In this document: positions 52,417 to 60,499 of the stretch, one piece after another | Numbering within the stretch: position 1 is the first letter of the stretch | How the letters are laid out: the number at the start of each line of letters is the position of its first letter | Origin: Hymenobacter sp. 15J16-1T3B | GTDB taxonomy: Bacteria > Bacteroidota > Bacteroidia > Cytophagales > Hymenobacteraceae | Direction: 5' to 3' | Length of the DNA stretch: 64,000 nucleotides | Assembly: GCF_020711235.1 (NCBI RefSeq) | Contig: NZ_JAJFAV010000020.1 | Location: forward strand, 1 to 64,000 | The notes under the pieces: generated by a model | The model's input: the letters and a program-made list of their open reading frames with translations, nothing else | Told to the model about the DNA's origin: nothing | Database searches by the model: none | Made by a program: the position numbers and the translations under genes

Positions 52417-55203
52417 ATGAACCTGCGCATTATACTTTCTTCGCTTCTCACCGCCCTGCTGCTGACGGCCTTCCGCGCCGACAAGCCCGCCCCCGTGCAG
52501 CTGCTGCGCCTGCGCTGCGAGCTGCTCACCAACCCCGAAGGCATCGACGCCACCGCCCCGCGCCTGAGCTGGGAGCTGAGCGGCCCCGCCCGCGGCCTGG
52601 AGCAAACCGCCTACCAGGTGCTGGTGGCCTCCACCCCCGAAAAGCTAGCCGCCGACGAGGGCGACCTGTGGAACTCCGGCCAGGTCACCTCGGCCCAATC
52701 GGTGCACGTAGCCTACGCCGGCGCCCCGCTGCGCAGCCGCACCCACTGCTACTGGAAGGTGCGCACCTGGACCAGCCAGGGCCCCACGGCCTGGAGCCAG
52801 CCCGCCCGCTGGAGCATGGGCCTGCTCAACTACCTCGACTGGAAAGGCCGCTGGATCGGCTTCGACCGCGCCTTTCCCTGGGACGATGAAACCACCCACG
52901 CCCGCCTCTCGGCCCGCTACTTCCGCAAGACATTCAAGGCCGACAAGCCCATCCGCCAGGCCACGGCCTACATCATCGGGCTGGGCCTGTACGAGCTGCA
53001 CCTGAACGGGCAGCGGGTAGGGGAGCAGGTGCTGGCCCCCGGCCCCACCGACTACACCCAGGGCGTGAAGTACAACGCCTACGACGTGACCGGCCTGCTG
53101 AAGTCGGGCGCTAACGCCGTGGGCGCCGTGCTCGGCAACGGCCGCTTCTACGCCATGCGCCAGCACTACAAACCCTACAAGATCAAGACCTTCGGCTACC
53201 CCAAGCTGCTCATGCAGGTGGAAGTGACTTACGCCGACGGCTCGCGCGACGTCATCAAGACCGATGAGAGCTGGCAGGGCACCGCCGACGGCCCCATCCG
53301 CACCAACAACGAGTACGACGGCGAGGAGTACGACGCCACCAAGGAAATGCCCGGCTGGGCCTCGGCCGGCTTCGACGCGAAGAAGTGGCTGCCGGCCGAG
53401 CTGGTGCAGGAGCCCGGCGGCGCCTACGAGGCGCAGATGAACGAGAACATGAAGGTGATGGAAACGCTCCGGCCCGTGGCCATCAAGCCCCTGGCCGGCG
53501 GCAAGTACATCCTCGACATGGGCCAGAACCTGGCCGGCTGGCTGCGCCTGCGCGTGCAGGGCAAAGCCGGCGACAAGGTGACGCTGCGCTTCGCCGAAAC
53601 CCTGCAGCCCGGCGGCGAGCTGTACGTGCGCAACCTGCGCGACGCCCGCGTCACCGACGTGTACACCTTAAAAGGCGGCGCCCGCGAAACCTGGGAGCCC
53701 ACCTTCGTCTACCACGGCTTCCGCTACGTGGAAATCAGCGGCTGGCCCGCCGGCGCGGCGCCCACCCTGGCCGATTTCGACGGCCGCGTGGTGTACGACG
53801 ACATGGCCACCACCGGCGCGCTGACCACCTCCGACGCCACCATCAACCAGGTGTACCGCAACGCCTACTGGGGCATCCGCAGCAACTACAAGGGCATGCC
53901 CATCGACTGCCCGCAGCGCAACGAGCGGCAGCCCTGGCTCGGCGACCGGACCACCGGGGCCTACGGCGAGAGTTTCCTCTTCGACAACTCCCGCCTCTAC
54001 GCCAAGTGGCTGCGCGACATCGAGCAGGCCCAGAAAGCCGACGGTAGCATCCCCGACGTGGCCCCCGCCTTCTGGCGCTACTACGGCGACAACGTGACCT
54101 GGCCCGGCACCTACCTCACCGTGGCCGACATGCTCTACCGCCAGTACGGCGACCAGCAGGTGCTGGCCCGCCACTACGATTCCATGCGCCGCTGGCTGCT
54201 CTACATGGGCCAGAACTACTCCGAAAACGGCCTTGTCACCAAGGACAAGTACGGCGACTGGTGCGTGCCGCCGGAGTCGAAAGAGCTGATTCACTCCAAA
54301 GACCCCGCCCGCAATACCGACGGCGCGCTCATTGCCAGCAGCACCTATTATCATATGCTGGACCTCATGCGCGGTTTCGCCGGCACCCTGGGGAAGACCA
54401 AGGACGCCGACGAGTACACCCAGCAGATGGCCGCGCTGAAAACGGCCTTCAACCAGAAGTTCCTGAACCGGGAAAGCTGCCAGTACTCCAACAACACCGT
54501 CACGGCCAACCTGCTGCCCTTGTCCTACGGCATGGTGCCCGCCGAGGCCGAGGCCAAGGTGTTCCAGAACATCGTCGACAAAATCATGGTCGAAAACCAG
54601 GGCCACATCAGCACCGGCGTCATCGGCACGCAGTGGCTGATGCGCGGCCTCACCCAGCGCGGCCGTCCCGACGTGGCCCTGCGCCTGGCCGCCAACCGTG
54701 ACTACCCCAGCTGGGGCTACATGGCCGCCAACGGGGCCACCACCATCTGGGAGCTGTGGAACGGCAACACCGCCGACCCGGCCATGAACTCCCAGAACCA
54801 CGTGATGCTGCTCGGCGACCTGCTCATCTGGCAGTACGAAAACCTGGCCGGCATCAAATCCGCCCCCGACGCGCCGGGCTTCCAGCGCCTGGAAATGAAG
54901 CCCACGCCCACCGCCGGCCTGACTTCGGTTTCGGCCTCCTACCAATCGGTGCGCGGCCTGATCAAGAGCAGCTGGAAGCAGGATGCCAAGCGCTTCACCT
55001 GGAACCTGACGGTGCCGGGCAATACCAAGGCCCTGGTCTACCTCCCGGCCAAGGACGCGGAGCGGGTGCAGGAAGGCGGCAAGAAAGCCGCCTCCGCGCC
55101 GGGCGTGAAGTTTTTGCGCATGGAAGGCGACCGGGCCGTGTTTGAAGTCGGCTCGGGGGAGTATGCTTTCGTGGTGAAGCAGAACCTAAACGACCAGAAA
55201 TAG
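52417..55203 (+). CDS. GH78 alpha-L-rhamnosidase
   Basis: 928 residues from ATG 52417, with an N-terminal hydrophobic signal (LSSLLTALLLTAFRA). Order: fibronectin-like domain (LRCELLTNPEGIDATAPRLS), two beta domains (YIIGLGLYELHLNGQRVGEQ, ILDMGQNLAGWLRL), the (alpha/alpha)6 barrel and a C-terminal beta domain. The signature IDCPQRNERQPWLGD contains the candidate general acid E503, and GATTIWELWNG the second carboxylate region. It releases alpha-L-rhamnose by inversion in the periplasm. Rhamnose links are present in rhamnogalacturonan I and II. Complex palindromes follow. Confidence 0.95.
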   Translation: MNLRIILSSLLTALLLTAFRADKPAPVQLLRLRCELLTNPEGIDATAPRLSWELSGPARGLEQTAYQVLVASTPEKLAADEGDLWNSGQVTSAQSVHVAYAGAPLRSRTHCYWKVRTWTSQGPTAWSQPARWSMGLLNYLDWKGRWIGFDRAFPWDDETTHARLSARYFRKTFKADKPIRQATAYIIGLGLYELHLNGQRVGEQVLAPGPTDYTQGVKYNAYDVTGLLKSGANAVGAVLGNGRFYAMRQHYKPYKIKTFGYPKLLMQVEVTYADGSRDVIKTDESWQGTADGPIRTNNEYDGEEYDATKEMPGWASAGFDAKKWLPAELVQEPGGAYEAQMNENMKVMETLRPVAIKPLAGGKYILDMGQNLAGWLRLRVQGKAGDKVTLRFAETLQPGGELYVRNLRDARVTDVYTLKGGARETWEPTFVYHGFRYVEISGWPAGAAPTLADFDGRVVYDDMATTGALTTSDATINQVYRNAYWGIRSNYKGMPIDCPQRNERQPWLGDRTTGAYGESFLFDNSRLYAKWLRDIEQAQKADGSIPDVAPAFWRYYGDNVTWPGTYLTVADMLYRQYGDQQVLARHYDSMRRWLLYMGQNYSENGLVTKDKYGDWCVPPESKELIHSKDPARNTDGALIASSTYYHMLDLMRGFAGTLGKTKDADEYTQQMAALKTAFNQKFLNRESCQYSNNTVTANLLPLSYGMVPAEAEAKVFQNIVDKIMVENQGHISTGVIGTQWLMRGLTQRGRPDVALRLAANRDYPSWGYMAANGATTIWELWNGNTADPAMNSQNHVMLLGDLLIWQYENLAGIKSAPDAPGFQRLEMKPTPTAGLTSVSASYQSVRGLIKSSWKQDAKRFTWNLTVPGNTKALVYLPAKDAERVQEGGKKAASAPGVKFLRMEGDRAVFEVGSGEYAFVVKQNLNDQK

Positions 55204-55208
55204 AACGC

Positions 55209-55457
55209 GTCATGCTGAGCTTGTCGAAGCATCTCTACCGCTTCGCGTGAGCAGCCTATAAAAAAGAACGTTCTGTCGAGCTTGCCGAGACATCTCGCGT
55301 GCTGACTTCCGAGAGTAACCTCAACGAAAAGAATAGTCCCTGACGTCAGCACGCGAGATTGGCTAGCGCCTTCTTTCAGTTCCTCGACTTCGCTCGGAAT
55401 GACGACCGAGAGGGGCAGGCGAAGCGGTAGAGATGCTTCGACTGCGCTCAGCATGAC
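55209..55457. repeat. Nested palindromes: family B inside family A
   Basis: Outer family A arms are 55209-55245 (GTCATGCTGAGCTTGTCGAA...) and 55420-55457. Inside, a family B left arm lies at 55267-55306 and a broken right arm at 55345-55359; another unit ending TCGACTTCGCTCGGAATGAC follows to about 55403. This is the reverse nesting order of 17595-17789. The right end lies 16 nt before the next start codon. Confidence 0.8.
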
Positions 55458-55472
55458 GTTCAGGATTGCAAA

Positions 55473-56633
55473 ATGAACATGAACAAAGCCTTTCCAATAC
55501 TGCTCTTTGGCCTGCTGACCGCGGGCTGCTCCGTCGCCCAAAATCCGGCGAAAACTGCCCAGAAGAACCCCTGGCAGCGCGCCGTCATTGTCGACGAGTT
55601 TATCCAGGAAAAAATGCCCTTCCCGGAAAGCCACGCGGCGACCATTGCCGAAACCCCGGCGGGGTTAGTAGCCTCGTGGTTTGGCGGCACGAAGGAGCGC
55701 AACCCCGACGTGGGCATCTGGGTGAGCCGGCAGGAAAACGGCCAGTGGACCGCGCCGGTGGAAGTAGCCAACGGCGTGCAGAGCGAAACCCTGCGCTACC
55801 CGACCTGGAACCCGGTGCTCTACCAGGTGCCCGGCGGCGAGCTGCTGCTGTTCTACAAGATCGGGCCCAAGCCCTCGGACTGGAAAGGCTTTATGCGCAC
55901 CTCCAAGGACAACGGCCGGACCTGGTCGGAAGCCCGGGCGCTGCCAGAGGGCTACATCGGGCCGGTGAAAAACAAGCCGGTGCTGCTCTCGAACGGCACG
56001 CTGCTCAGCCCCACCAGCACCGAGGGCAGCGGCGGCTGGCGCGTGCACTTGGAAGCTTCGAAGGACAACGGCCAGACTTGGACGATGATCGGGCCGATTG
56101 ACAACGGCTCGACCCAGGGCGCCATTCAGCCCAGCATCCTCAAGCACCAGGACGGCCGCCTGCAGCTGCTCTGCCGCAGCCGCGACCGGGCCATCCTGGA
56201 GTCGTGGTCCTCGGACCAGGGCCAGACCTGGACGCCGCTCGCGAAGACGAATCTGCCCAACAACAACTCCGGCACCGACGCGGTGACCTTGCAGGACGGG
56301 CGCCAATTGCTGGTGTACAACCACGTATTGCCGCCCGGCACCCTGGCCAAGGGCCCGCGCACCCCGCTGAATGTAGCCGTGTCCAAGGACGGGAAGGAGT
56401 GGTACGCGGCGGCTATTCTGGAAGACTCGCCCATCAGTCAGTACTCGTACCCTTCGGTGATTCAGACCAAGGACGGCAAGGTGCATTTCGTGTACACCTG
56501 GCGCCGCAAGAGCATCAAGCACGCCGTTATCGACCTCAAGAAACTCAAGCTGGTCAAGATTGAGAACGGTCAGTGGCCGGCCTTGAAAGGCTACACCGCG
56601 CCTACTGGCACGGCGGAAATCACCAAGGACTAA
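55473..56633 (+). CDS. Sialidase-superfamily (BNR/Asp-box) lipoprotein
   Basis: 386 residues. Lipobox LFGLLTAGC. Three Asp boxes are visible: SKDNGRTW, SKDNGQTW and SSDQGQTW. The start FPESHAATIAETPAGLVASW and FGGTKERNPDVGIWVSR, and the later KNKPVLLSNGTLLSPTSTE, are typical of the BNR_2 sialidase-like family of plant-glycan loci. The GH33 RIP arginine is not seen, so true sialidase activity is doubtful. In rhamnogalacturonan II the acids Kdo and Dha resemble sialic acid and are released by GH33 enzymes, so a related role is conceivable; rhamnose or uronic acid removal is equally possible. Family D palindromes follow. Confidence 0.75.
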   Translation: MNMNKAFPILLFGLLTAGCSVAQNPAKTAQKNPWQRAVIVDEFIQEKMPFPESHAATIAETPAGLVASWFGGTKERNPDVGIWVSRQENGQWTAPVEVANGVQSETLRYPTWNPVLYQVPGGELLLFYKIGPKPSDWKGFMRTSKDNGRTWSEARALPEGYIGPVKNKPVLLSNGTLLSPTSTEGSGGWRVHLEASKDNGQTWTMIGPIDNGSTQGAIQPSILKHQDGRLQLLCRSRDRAILESWSSDQGQTWTPLAKTNLPNNNSGTDAVTLQDGRQLLVYNHVLPPGTLAKGPRTPLNVAVSKDGKEWYAAAILEDSPISQYSYPSVIQTKDGKVHFVYTWRRKSIKHAVIDLKKLKLVKIENGQWPALKGYTAPTGTAEITKD

Positions 56634-56654
56634 CGGCCTTTCGGGCGCCTCGTT

Positions 56655-56818
56655 CGCCTCACCCCCTAGCCTCCTCTCCGAAAAGGAGAGGGGGAACTAA
56701 CCTTAGCTTCTCTAGTTCTAGCTCTCTTTTCGTCCGACGCCTGCCAAGCATCTCGCTCTAGAACACTAGAGGCTAGTTCCTCCTCTCCTTTTCGGAGAGG
56801 GGACTTGGGGGTGAGGCG
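56655..56818. mobile_element. MITE-like palindrome with family D arms
   Basis: Arms 56655-56702 and 56771-56818 are 48 bp each with about five differences and carry CTCTCCGAAAAGGAGAG hairpins and the CGCCTCACCCCC end. The 68-bp centre is also partly palindromic (TCTCTAGTTCTAG / CTAGAACACTAGA). No gene is inside. It looks like a non-autonomous relative of the DUF559 unit at 46836. It lies 10 bp before the esterase start codon. Confidence 0.65.
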
Positions 56819-56828
56819 CCCATCCGCC

Positions 56829-58241
56829 ATGTTCAAGAAACTACGCCTTCTCACCGTCGGCCTGCTGCTGACGGCCGCCGGCGCCCAAGCGCAAACTGCC
56901 GACGAGCAGTATCGTGAGCCGCTGCAGCAGGTGCTGGACGAGATTCAGCAGCGCTACGGGGTGAAAATCCGGCCCGACGCGGCCATGGTGAAGGACAAGT
57001 ACGTGACCTACGCCCAATGGCGCTTCCGCCCCGATGTGGACGAAACGCTGCGCAACGTGCTGGGCCCGCTCGATTACCAGGCGGCCAAAACGGGCGAGAA
57101 GACCTACAAGCTCAAAACCTACCAGTACCACCTCAAGACGCCCGACGAAGGCGCCGCGCAACTCAAGGAACTGGCCGCCCGCTACCACGACCAGGCCAGC
57201 TGGGAGCAGCGCAAAGCGGAGCTGCGCAGCTGCATGTGGTCGGCGCTGCGGCTGGCGCCGATGCCCGCCAAGCCCGCCAGCAAGCCCATCATCACCAACA
57301 AGCGGGAGTACGATGGCTACTCCGTAGAAAACGTGGCGCTGGAAACTCTGCCCGGCGTGTACGTCACCGGCTCCCTGTACCGCCCGCTCAAGCCCAAAGG
57401 CAAAATCCCAGTCATCATCAGCCCCGACGGCCACTTCGGCGACGGCCGCTACCGCCCTGACGCCCAGAAGCGCTGCGCCACGCTGGCGCGCATGGGGGCT
57501 ATGGTCTACAGCTACGACTTGTTTGCCTGGGGCGAATCGACCTTGCAGTTTAAGAGCGAGGACCACCGCCGTAGCCTGGCTATGACGGTGCAAGCCCTGA
57601 ACGGCCTGCGGGCCCTGGACTTTCTGCTCGCCCAGAAAAACGCCGACAAGGACCGCGTGGCCATTACCGGCGGCTCGGGCGGCGGCAGCCAGACCATGCT
57701 GCTCACCGCCCTCGATGACCGCATCAAGGTGAGCGTGCCCGTCGTCATGCTCTCGACCTACCACAGCGGGGGCTGCCCCTGCGAAAGCGGCATGCCGGTG
57801 CACCTCTGCGGGGGCGGCACCAACAACGCCGAGCTGGCCGCCATGGCTGCCCCGCGCCCCCTGCTGGCCGTCACCGACGGTGGCGACTGGACCGCCCAGA
57901 CGCCCGAAGTAGCCATGCCTTACCTCAAAACCGTCTATGGCTACTATGGCAAGCCGGACCTCGTGCAGAATGCCCACTTCCCCAAGGAAGGCCACGACTA
58001 CGGCGCTTCCAAGCGCCAAGCCATGTACGCGTTCATGGCCAAACATCTGGGCCTGAACCTGCGCATGGCCGAGGACTCCGCGGGCCAGCTGGACGAGTCG
58101 AAAGTGACCGTTGAAAAGCAGGAGCAGCAGCTGGTGTTCGGCCCAAAAGGGGAGGGGTTGCCGGCTGGTGCCCTGCACAGCTTCGAAGCCCTGCAGGCGC
58201 TGTTTAATCAGACTGCTTCGCAAGGGCAAGCGAAGCAATAG
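56829..58241 (+). CDS. Secreted alpha/beta-hydrolase esterase with N-terminal STN-like domain
   Basis: 470 residues from ATG 56829, with signal peptide ending GAQAQ. Residues about 28-112 (VLDEIQQRYGVKI, VTYAQWRFRPDVDETLRNVL, TYKLKTYQYHL) look like the STN/FecR-type domain of TonB systems, unusual on an esterase. The hydrolase has VIISPDGHFGDGR, the nucleophile elbow GGSGGGS (S283), Asp in VTDGGDWT and H389 in KEGHDYG, a full Ser-Asp-His set. It probably removes methyl or acetyl esters from pectin. It may belong to the pectin methylesterase family CE19, whose founder BT1017 is in a rhamnogalacturonan II locus; I cannot verify that. Confidence 0.7.
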   Translation: MFKKLRLLTVGLLLTAAGAQAQTADEQYREPLQQVLDEIQQRYGVKIRPDAAMVKDKYVTYAQWRFRPDVDETLRNVLGPLDYQAAKTGEKTYKLKTYQYHLKTPDEGAAQLKELAARYHDQASWEQRKAELRSCMWSALRLAPMPAKPASKPIITNKREYDGYSVENVALETLPGVYVTGSLYRPLKPKGKIPVIISPDGHFGDGRYRPDAQKRCATLARMGAMVYSYDLFAWGESTLQFKSEDHRRSLAMTVQALNGLRALDFLLAQKNADKDRVAITGGSGGGSQTMLLTALDDRIKVSVPVVMLSTYHSGGCPCESGMPVHLCGGGTNNAELAAMAAPRPLLAVTDGGDWTAQTPEVAMPYLKTVYGYYGKPDLVQNAHFPKEGHDYGASKRQAMYAFMAKHLGLNLRMAEDSAGQLDESKVTVEKQEQQLVFGPKGEGLPAGALHSFEALQALFNQTASQGQAKQ

Positions 58242-58280
58242 AGCCCAAGGTCTTAGAAACAATTGCAAGAGCAAAAGGCG

Positions 58281-58383
58281 GTCATGCTGAGCTTGTCGAA
58301 GCATCTCTACCGCTGACATCAAATACCAAACTCAACGAAGCGGTAGAGATGCTTCGACCAGCAGACGCCAGATCAAGCATGAC
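58281..58383. repeat. Palindrome family A overlapping a start codon
   Basis: Left arm 58281-58314 (GTCATGCTGAGCTTGTCGAA...), right arm 58336-58383. The right arm has the variant ACGCCAGATC segment also seen, reversed, in the unit at 60308. Its terminal AGCATGACG includes the ATG at 58379 used by the next gene. Confidence 0.8.
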
Positions 58384-60289
58384 GCGCATAGTCCGCAATA
58401 GTCTCTTCTTTATCCTTGGGGCGCTGGCTTTGCCCGCCCGCGCCGCCGACATCTGGGTGGCGCCCACCGGCTCCGACCGCAACCCCGGCACTGCCGACAA
58501 GCCGCTGGCCACGCTGACCACGGCCCTGCGCCAGGCCCGCGACCTGCGCCGCCTGCACGATGCCTCGGTGCAAAACGGCGTCCACATCTGGGTAAAAGGC
58601 GGGGAATATCGGCTGACCGAACCCTGGCTGTTCCGCCCCGAAGATGCCGGCACCGCCGTGAGCCCGACCATCATCGAAGCTGCGCCGGGGGAGCAGCCGG
58701 TGCTCAGCGGCGGCGTGTCGGTAACGGGTTGGAAAAAGGCCGCTGCCACGGTACCAGGTCTGCCGAAAGCTGCCCAGGGACAGGTGTGGGTGGCCGATGC
58801 ACCGCTGCTGGCCGGTCGTAGTTTTGATTTCCGGCAGCTGTGGGTGAACGGCCGCAAAGCCATTCGCGCCCGCACCGCTACCGACGACAACCTGCCCCGC
58901 CTGCTGCGCTGGGACACGGACAAGCGCGAAGCGTGGATTCCGGCCGCGGCCCTGAGCGGCGTGACGCGGGCCGGGCAGCTGGAAATGGTGCTGCACCAGA
59001 TGTGGGCCGTGAACGTGCTGCGCGTCAAATCGGTGACGGTGCGGGGCACGGAGGCGCGGGTGACCTTCCAGGAGCCCGAAAGCCGGGTGCAGTTTGAGCA
59101 CCCCTGGCCCCGGCCCATCATCAACGGCAAAAACGGCAGCTCGGCCTTTTACCTCGCCAATGCCCCGGAGCTGCTCGACGAGCCCGGCGAGTGGTACTAC
59201 GACCAGCAGCGCCGGCAGGTGCTCTACTGGCCGCGCCCCGGCGAAACCATGAGCACGGCCCAGGTAACGGTGCCCGCCCTGGAAACCCTGGTGCAGGTGG
59301 CCGGCTCCCTCGACGCGCCGGTGAGCCACCTGCAGTTCAAGGGCCTGACCTTCGCTTACACCACCTGGCTGCGGCCCTCCGAGCAGGGCCACGTGCCCCT
59401 GCAGGCCGGCATGTATCTGCTCGACGGCTACTCCCTGGCTAAGCCGGGTACGCCCGACAAAGCCGGCCTCGAAAACCAGGCCTGGATTGGCCGCCCGCCC
59501 GGCGCCGTGCAGCTCAGCGGGGCCGACCACACCCGCTTCGAGCGCTGCCGCTTCGAGCACCTGGGTGCCTCCGGGCTCGACTACCTGCAGGGTACCCACG
59601 ACGACGCCATTGTCGGCTGCGTGTTCCGTGACGTGGCCATCAACGGCCTGCAGCTGGGCAAGTTTTCCGACCCCGGCATCGAAACCCACCTGCCCTACAA
59701 CCCCAAGGACGAGCGGGAAATCTGCACGGGCGAGCTGGTGGAAAATAACCTCTTCACCGACTGCGGCAACGAGGACTGGGGCGCCTGCGGCATCACCGCC
59801 GGCTACGTGCGCCAGACCACCATCCGCCACAACGAAATCAGCCGGGTGCCCTACACCGGCATCAGCCTGGGCTGGGGCTGGACCAAAACCGCCAACGTCA
59901 TGCGCGACAACCGCGTGACCCAGAACTACATTCACCACTACGCCCAGCACACCTACGACGTGGCCGGCGTGTACACCCTCTCGGCCCAGCCCGGCACCGT
60001 TGTGAGCGAAAACCGCGTCGATGAAATTGGCCGCGCCGCCTACGTGCACGACCCCGACCACTGGTTTTACCTCTACCTCGACGAAGGCTCCTCGGGCATC
60101 ACGGTGCAGGACAACTGGTGCCCAGCCGAGAAGTTCCTGGCCAATGCCAACGGCCCGAACAACGTCTGGAAAAACAACGGCCCAATGGTGTCGGACGCCA
60201 TCAAGCACGCCGCCGGGCTGGAGGCTGCTTTCCGCGACCTGCGCGGCGCGGCGCCGAAAGCGGAGCAGAAAACGGGCAAGACTCAATAG
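58379..60289 (+). CDS. Secreted right-handed beta-helix glycoside hydrolase, GH141-like
   Basis: 636 residues from ATG 58379, chosen because MTRIVRNSLFFILGALALPA is a signal peptide; an in-frame ATG 30 bases earlier lies inside the repeat. The N-terminus DIWVAPTGSDRNPGTADKPL is the usual start of secreted beta-helix enzymes. Later coils include FERCRFEHLGASGLDYLQG, LVENNLFTDCGNEDWGACGI and QNYIHHYAQHTYDVAGVYT. The layout and length fit GH141 (BT1002, an alpha-L-fucosidase of rhamnogalacturonan II) better than a pectate lyase, but the family call is from memory. It may act on 2-O-methylfucose or xylose-containing side chains. Confidence 0.6.
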   Translation: MTRIVRNSLFFILGALALPARAADIWVAPTGSDRNPGTADKPLATLTTALRQARDLRRLHDASVQNGVHIWVKGGEYRLTEPWLFRPEDAGTAVSPTIIEAAPGEQPVLSGGVSVTGWKKAAATVPGLPKAAQGQVWVADAPLLAGRSFDFRQLWVNGRKAIRARTATDDNLPRLLRWDTDKREAWIPAAALSGVTRAGQLEMVLHQMWAVNVLRVKSVTVRGTEARVTFQEPESRVQFEHPWPRPIINGKNGSSAFYLANAPELLDEPGEWYYDQQRRQVLYWPRPGETMSTAQVTVPALETLVQVAGSLDAPVSHLQFKGLTFAYTTWLRPSEQGHVPLQAGMYLLDGYSLAKPGTPDKAGLENQAWIGRPPGAVQLSGADHTRFERCRFEHLGASGLDYLQGTHDDAIVGCVFRDVAINGLQLGKFSDPGIETHLPYNPKDEREICTGELVENNLFTDCGNEDWGACGITAGYVRQTTIRHNEISRVPYTGISLGWGWTKTANVMRDNRVTQNYIHHYAQHTYDVAGVYTLSAQPGTVVSENRVDEIGRAAYVHDPDHWFYLYLDEGSSGITVQDNWCPAEKFLANANGPNNVWKNNGPMVSDAIKHAAGLEAAFRDLRGAAPKAEQKTGKTQ

Positions 60290-60307
60290 CCAAAAAAGAG
60301 CAAAAAG

Positions 60308-60473
60308 AACGTCATGCCCCATCTGGCGTCCGCTTGCCGAAGCATCTCTACCGCTTGGGCTGAACGACTCAGAAGTCTCGCATGCGAAATGAAAGAATAC
60401 ACGCTACATCCCTCAATCAGCCAGCTGACTGCAACGAAGCGGTAGAGATGCTTCGACAAGCTCAGTATGACGG
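60308..60473. repeat. Palindrome family A, long variant
   Basis: Left arm 60308-60356 includes the variant ATCTGGCGTCCGC; right arm 60435-60473 is the standard form CGAAGCGGTAGAGATGCTTC and onward. The centre has no gene. It ends 27 nt before the second GH78 start codon. Confidence 0.8.
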
Positions 60474-60499
60474 CTGATTTGCAGTCATCAACTCCCCTG

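Noticed and set aside
17595-60473. Repeated palindromes as a CRISPR array
   Set aside because: The units are dispersed in different spacers, are inverted pairs rather than regularly spaced direct repeats, and no cas gene is present.
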